Shown here piece by piece: positions 60,446 to 64,000 of a DNA stretch of 64,000 nt. The DNA comes from Urmitella timonensis (GTDB taxonomy: Bacteria; Actinomycetota; Actinomycetes; Actinomycetales; Actinomycetaceae). Each line of letters starts with the position of its first letter. Position 1 is the first letter of the stretch. The stretch covers positions 868,001-932,000 of the forward strand of contig FQLW01000006.1 in NCBI GenBank assembly GCA_900120415.1, in the 5' to 3' direction. The notes below the pieces were generated by a model. It was not told the DNA's origin, made no database searches, and saw nothing but the letters and a program-made list of their open reading frames with translations. Made by a program: the position numbers and the translations under genes.

Positions 60446-62704
60446 CTATCCAGCATTAACCGGCTGAAAAGAGCGCAGCCGCAGACTGTTTCCCACTACA
60501 AACAGAGAGGAACAAGCCATCGTCGCTCCGGCGAGCATCGGGTTTAACAATCCTACAGCTGCCAGAGGAATCGCAGCCACGTTATAGGCAAATGCCCAAA
60601 ATAGGTTACTCTTAATGGTTTTTAGGGTGCGTCTAGAAAGCCTGATAGCGTCAATGGCCGCCAACAAATCTGATCGCATTAAAGTAATATCTGCTGCTTG
60701 AATAGCCACGTCAGTTCCGCTACCCATGGCGATTCCTAAATCTGCCTGTGCAATGGCGGCGGCATCATTAACTCCGTCTCCAATCATGGCTACCAAAGCG
60801 CCCTGTCTTTGCTTAGCGAATACCGCCTCAACTTTATCTTTTGGTTTCACTTGCGCGATAACTTCTGTAATTCCCAGTTTCTTGCCGACCTGGTGAGCTA
60901 TCTCCTGCCCGTCACCGGTTAAAAGCACCGGTTTTAACCCCAGGTCTTTAAGTATCTCTACGGCTTGGGCACTGTTTTCTTTTAACCGATCAGCAAACCC
61001 AAAAACTGCCTTTACCTGCTTATCTACCGCCACCAAGATGGCGGTTTCACAGCGTCGGGAACACTCGTTAAGCCCCGCCAACATCTGTGGCGCAATCCCA
61101 CCCCCGCGTTCCTCGATAAAACTGCGATTCCCCGCCAATACCGCTTTACCCTCGACAGTTCCGCTGAGACCGCCTCCTGGATAGTTACGAAAATCGGCGG
61201 GTATCTGAGCGCTATTAAGGGGGATTCCTTTTTGTGAAGCCGCCCGAATAATTGCCTGGGAGATGGGGGGTTCGCTACCAGATTCAAGGATTGCGACCTG
61301 GTGTAAAACTGAGACCTCTTCCTCGGGAAAAATGCTCACCATTTCCATATTTCCGCCGGTAACAGTGCCAGTTTTATCAAGGATAACCGTATCTACTTGC
61401 CGGGTTGATTCCAGTATTTCGGCTCCCTTGATTAAGATTCCCAGTTCTGCTCCTCTGCCGGTACCTACCAGTAATGCGGTGGGGGTAGCCAAGCCGAGGG
61501 CGCAGGGACACGCAATGATTAACACTGCGACTGCGCAGGTAAAGGCGGTAACAGGGGTGGCAATTAGTAGCCAAACAACAAAAGTCAATAGTGAGATAGT
61601 GATTACTGCCGGAACGAAAATCGCAGATATGCGATCGGCGAGACGCTGAATCGGAGCTTTTCCTGACTGCGCCTGCTCAACTAGACGGGTAATCTGGGCG
61701 AGCTGAGTATTAGCACCTACTTCGGTGGCGCGAACTACGAGATGTCCATACGTGTTGATAGTAGCGCCGGTAACTTGATCGCCAACCCTCACTTCTACAG
61801 GCATTGATTCCCCGGTGAGTAGGGAGTTATCTACGGCGCTGATTCCAGATACTACTACCCCGTCGGTGGCAATCTTTTCCCCAGGCAAGGTAATAAACTC
61901 TTCGCCCTTCTTAAGCTCGTTAATCGGGATTTTAACCTGCCTACCTTCGCGCACTGCGGTTACCTCCTTTACCCCCATTTTGGCGAGGGCGCGCAGCGCG
62001 TTGCCGGAGCGAACTTTAGCCCGTTTTTCAAAATATCTTCCAGCCAGGATAAACACGGTTACCCCGGAACAGACTTCTAGGTAAATGTGGCTACCTGCCT
62101 CCTTCGGGTGGGCAATCAGTTGGAAATCGTGGGTCATTCCTCTCATGCCGGCGTCCCCTAGAAAAAGGGCGAAAAGTGACCAGATGAAAGCAGCTAAGGT
62201 TCCTAGCGAAATCAGGGTATCCATGGTGGTGACACCCCGTTTCATATTCAAGAATGCGGCGCGGTGGAATGGGTAGGCTCCCCATAGGGTTACCGGAGTG
62301 GCGAGAGCCAGAGATACCCACTGCCAATAATTGAACTGTAGTGGGGGAATCATAGCTAATAGAATTACGGGAGCAGCGAGTATAGCGCAGATAAGTAGGC
62401 GCTTGCGTAAAGCTGACAGTTCGCCCTCAATACCGTTGCTGTCCGGGTTATTCTCTGTATTTTCACTTTCGGTATCTGCGCGCTTTATAACCTGGTAACC
62501 AGCGTTTTCGACTGTTTTAATGAAGTCTTTAACGCCGAAATTTCCAGATTTTGTAATGGTGGCTTTTTCGGTGGCGTAATTTACGCTGGCGCTTACTCCC
62601 GGCATTTTATTGAGGTCTTTTTCAATATGTGCAGCACACGCTGCGCAACTCATTCCCCCGATTTTTAGTTCCAGGTTTTCTGAAATGCTTTCAATATCTG
62701 CCAT
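60446..62704 (-). CDS. copA: Cu(I)-exporting P1B-type ATPase
   Basis: About 752 aa from ATG 62704, preferred for its GAGAGG ribosome site; an in-frame GTG at 62761 would add 19 residues. One N-terminal HMA domain with GMSCAAC (about residue 17-23), eight membrane helices, the transport motif CPC in [13 protein letters not shown] (about 395), the phosphorylation site DKTGT (about 440) and hinge [18 protein letters not shown] (about 645). The C-terminal [13 protein letters not shown] has the Asn/Ser pattern of Cu(I) pumps. It exports copper from the cytoplasm, and the CopZ-like protein at 23.8 kb is a likely donor. 116 bases downstream of tRNA-Thr on the same strand. Confidence 0.94.
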   Translation of the reverse strand: MADIESISENLELKIGGMSCAACAAHIEKDLNKMPGVSASVNYATEKATITKSGNFGVKDFIKTVENAGYQVIKRADTESENTENNPDSNGIEGELSALRKRLLICAILAAPVILLAMIPPLQFNYWQWVSLALATPVTLWGAYPFHRAAFLNMKRGVTTMDTLISLGTLAAFIWSLFALFLGDAGMRGMTHDFQLIAHPKEAGSHIYLEVCSGVTVFILAGRYFEKRAKVRSGNALRALAKMGVKEVTAVREGRQVKIPINELKKGEEFITLPGEKIATDGVVVSGISAVDNSLLTGESMPVEVRVGDQVTGATINTYGHLVVRATEVGANTQLAQITRLVEQAQSGKAPIQRLADRISAIFVPAVITISLLTFVVWLLIATPVTAFTCAVAVLIIACPCALGLATPTALLVGTGRGAELGILIKGAEILESTRQVDTVILDKTGTVTGGNMEMVSIFPEEEVSVLHQVAILESGSEPPISQAIIRAASQKGIPLNSAQIPADFRNYPGGGLSGTVEGKAVLAGNRSFIEERGGGIAPQMLAGLNECSRRCETAILVAVDKQVKAVFGFADRLKENSAQAVEILKDLGLKPVLLTGDGQEIAHQVGKKLGITEVIAQVKPKDKVEAVFAKQRQGALVAMIGDGVNDAAAIAQADLGIAMGSGTDVAIQAADITLMRSDLLAAIDAIRLSRRTLKTIKSNLFWAFAYNVAAIPLAAVGLLNPMLAGATMACSSLFVVGNSLRLRSFQPVNAG

Positions 62705-62819
62705 AGGTTTCCTCTCACTTTCGCGCTCTATGCTACTCGGAGTTGCTTCTGATTTCGCCACAGGATTGCTGATGGGTGAAGAAACGAAAGTGAAGCCGGT
62801 GCTGCTGGGTTTTAGTTAA

Positions 62820-62895
62820 TGGAGCCGCTAATCGGACTTGAACCGATGACCTACGCTTTACGAGAGCGTTGCTCTACCAACTGAGCTATAGCGGC
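62820..62895 (-). tRNA. tRNA-Thr (anticodon CGT)
   Basis: 76 bases including an encoded CCA. The acceptor stem GCCGCTA/TAGCGGC, D-arm GCTCAGTTGGTAGAGC, anticodon stem ACGCT/AGCGT with loop CTCGTAA (anticodon CGT, reads ACG Thr codons), and T-arm ATCGG-TTCAAGT-CCGAT all pair. Stand-alone gene upstream of copA. Confidence 0.95.
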
Positions 62896-62983
62896 AAAGT
62901 GCTTAAAGCACCGTGTCAGTCTATCTAGCCTTATGCCTGCTTTCCAAACTAATCGACCAGGTATAACGGTTATTTTCGCCACG

Positions 62984-64000
62984 CTAGGGATTGCAGCCGT
63001 TAAAGCGGTAAAGAACAGCGCGCCCTCCTCGATCTACCTCTGTGAAATACCCGTCTATAGGTACTCCATAGAAACCGGGCCATTCGAAGCTACGCGAAAC
63101 CTCCCTGAACTTGCTATCTGGGCGAGTATAAAAATGAGTTACCTTTAGGTTGTTAAGTGCCTGGCAAATCTGCGGGTCTTTACCTAAATCATTCAGATGA
63201 TAGAACAGGCGACTGCGCTTAGAATCCCAAACCGATTTACTTAAGGCAGGGAAAACCACTTTACGTCCCGCTATAGAGTCAAAATATACGGTTCCGATGG
63301 AAGGATCTCCCAGGATTACCGCATCTTTTGGCAAGGTTGAAGCGGAGCGGTTAATTAAAGCCAATTCTGCGCTGTTTGCGAACCCATCTGTGCCCGTCTG
63401 GTTGGGATTAAAAACTGACTGGAGTGCCCATACCCGACTGTCCGAGGCTGAAATCCCGATAATCAGGGAGAGTGAAAGGACGGTTATCAGCCCAACTTTA
63501 CGTCCTTTGCTGGATACCCCCCGGGATTTAAGGAAGCGAGAACGTCTTACTATAAAGAAGTCTAAACCCACGCCAACCAGTAGGTTTAGGGGTAACTGTA
63601 GTAGGGCCATTAGACGGCGCGGATCCGAATACCACGGCCCGGTTAATACTTTTAGCTCGGTGGTTGGCAGGGAAGAAACCATTACCAAGAAAGCGCAAAC
63701 TGCCCAGCTTCCCAGCAACCACTTTGGTGCCTTCCCGTGAAATACCGCTAAAATCCCAAAGATAAATAGCACAGTCATTAACCCCATGAACAGGATAAAT
63801 GACAGAGACTGGTAGAAGAAAGGAGCGGGGAAAAGCGGACGAATAAAGGAAAGGAGCAAATCACCTTTTCTATCAAATAGGGCGGTCGCCAAACTGGAGG
63901 GGTTAAGGAAAGCAACCTCTAGAACTATCAAGGTTCCAAGGCATGCTCCTAGCCACCCGGCAAGGTTTAAGAGTTTTCCTTCCCTCACGGCTTGCCACAA
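62984..64000 (-). CDS. Multi-pass membrane protein (DUF6541-like), 5' end cut by window edge
   Basis: At least 338 aa of C-terminal sequence; the frame is still open at the right edge, so the start lies outside. Five or so hydrophobic helices (about 12-32, 55-75, 90-110, 130-150 and 168-185 of the visible part) precede an exported domain of about 150 residues with KDAVILGDPSIGTVYFDSIAGRK (shown in part) near its start. The pattern PWYSDPRRLMALLQLPL and the exported tail resemble the actinobacterial DUF6541 / mannosyltransferase-like membrane family (GT-C-like). The visible part does not show a catalytic motif. Confidence 0.7.
   Translation of the reverse strand: MWQAVREGKLLNLAGWLGACLGTLIVLEVAFLNPSSLATALFDRKGDLLLSFIRPLFPAPFFYQSLSFILFMGLMTVLFIFGILAVFHGKAPKWLLGSWAVCAFLVMVSSLPTTELKVLTGPWYSDPRRLMALLQLPLNLLVGVGLDFFIVRRSRFLKSRGVSSKGRKVGLITVLSLSLIIGISASDSRVWALQSVFNPNQTGTDGFANSAELALINRSASTLPKDAVILGDPSIGTVYFDSIAGRKVVFPALSKSVWDSKRSRLFYHLNDLGKDPQICQALNNLKVTHFYTRPDSKFREVSRSFEWPGFYGVPIDGYFTEVDRGGRAVLYRFNGCNP

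Noticed and set aside
61263-61649. Plus-strand open frame of 128 codons inside copA
   Set aside because: It is an antisense shadow of the conserved ATPase with no ribosome site or family resemblance.

Overview
This window is a core-genome segment spanning the replication-origin region of an actinobacterium, most likely of the family Actinomycetaceae (Varibaculum/Mobiluncus-like; the genus is a guess). Grounds: the rpmH-rnpA-yidD-yidC-jag-rsmG-parA-parB block divergent from dnaA, the topA / DUF1998-type helicase / Tad-pilin neighbourhood known from mycobacteria, DUF4244 and DUF2993 genes, frequent GTG starts and a base composition near one half G+C. There are no rRNA genes, CRISPR arrays, prophage or insertion sequences. 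One tRNA (Thr, anticodon CGT) is present.

Layout. 1-3 kb: two secreted proteins, a coiled-coil protein cut by the left edge and a CAP-domain protein. 3.6-10.6 kb: topA, a membrane protein with a variant leucine-repeat N-terminus, and the anaerobic ribonucleotide reductase pair nrdD-nrdG behind a pair of NrdR-box-like palindromes. 10.7-15.3 kb: a PAP2 phosphatase, a DEAH helicase and three Tad/Flp pilin-type genes without the secretion ATPase. 15.4-24 kb: hemL, two stalked surface proteins, hisC, purB and a CopZ-like metallochaperone. 24-31.5 kb: a DedA protein, a large flippase/pseudokinase membrane protein, a DsbA-CcdA disulfide pair, and an aminotransferase plus Ddl-like ligase.

31.6-46.8 kb is the replication and segregation core: parB (with two perfect parS sites inside it), parA, rsmG, jag, yidC, yidD, rnpA, rpmH, then dnaA, a class A penicillin-binding protein, rpsF-ssb-rpsR-rplI, a MATE exporter and dnaB. 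dnaN does not follow dnaA. DnaA-box-like 9-mers lie on both sides of dnaA and, more densely, just upstream of dnaB. 46.8-64 kb: an MMPL transporter, a TPR membrane protein, csrA, pntA-pntB, an LmeA-like protein, trxB-trxA, a BCCT transporter, a flavin-split-barrel protein, copA, tRNA-Thr and a truncated multi-pass membrane protein.

The genes together describe a facultative or anaerobic cell: class III ribonucleotide reductase, thioredoxin system, transhydrogenase, membrane disulfide relay and copper export. No obviously new multi-gene defence or metabolic system is visible. The most interesting signals are small-scale: repeated palindromes flanking dnaA, the DnaA-box cluster at dnaB, an S6:S18-type leader before rpsF, CsrA-like sites over the csrA start, and a strongly over-represented octamer GAGGRCGC. 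All positions and counts were read by eye.
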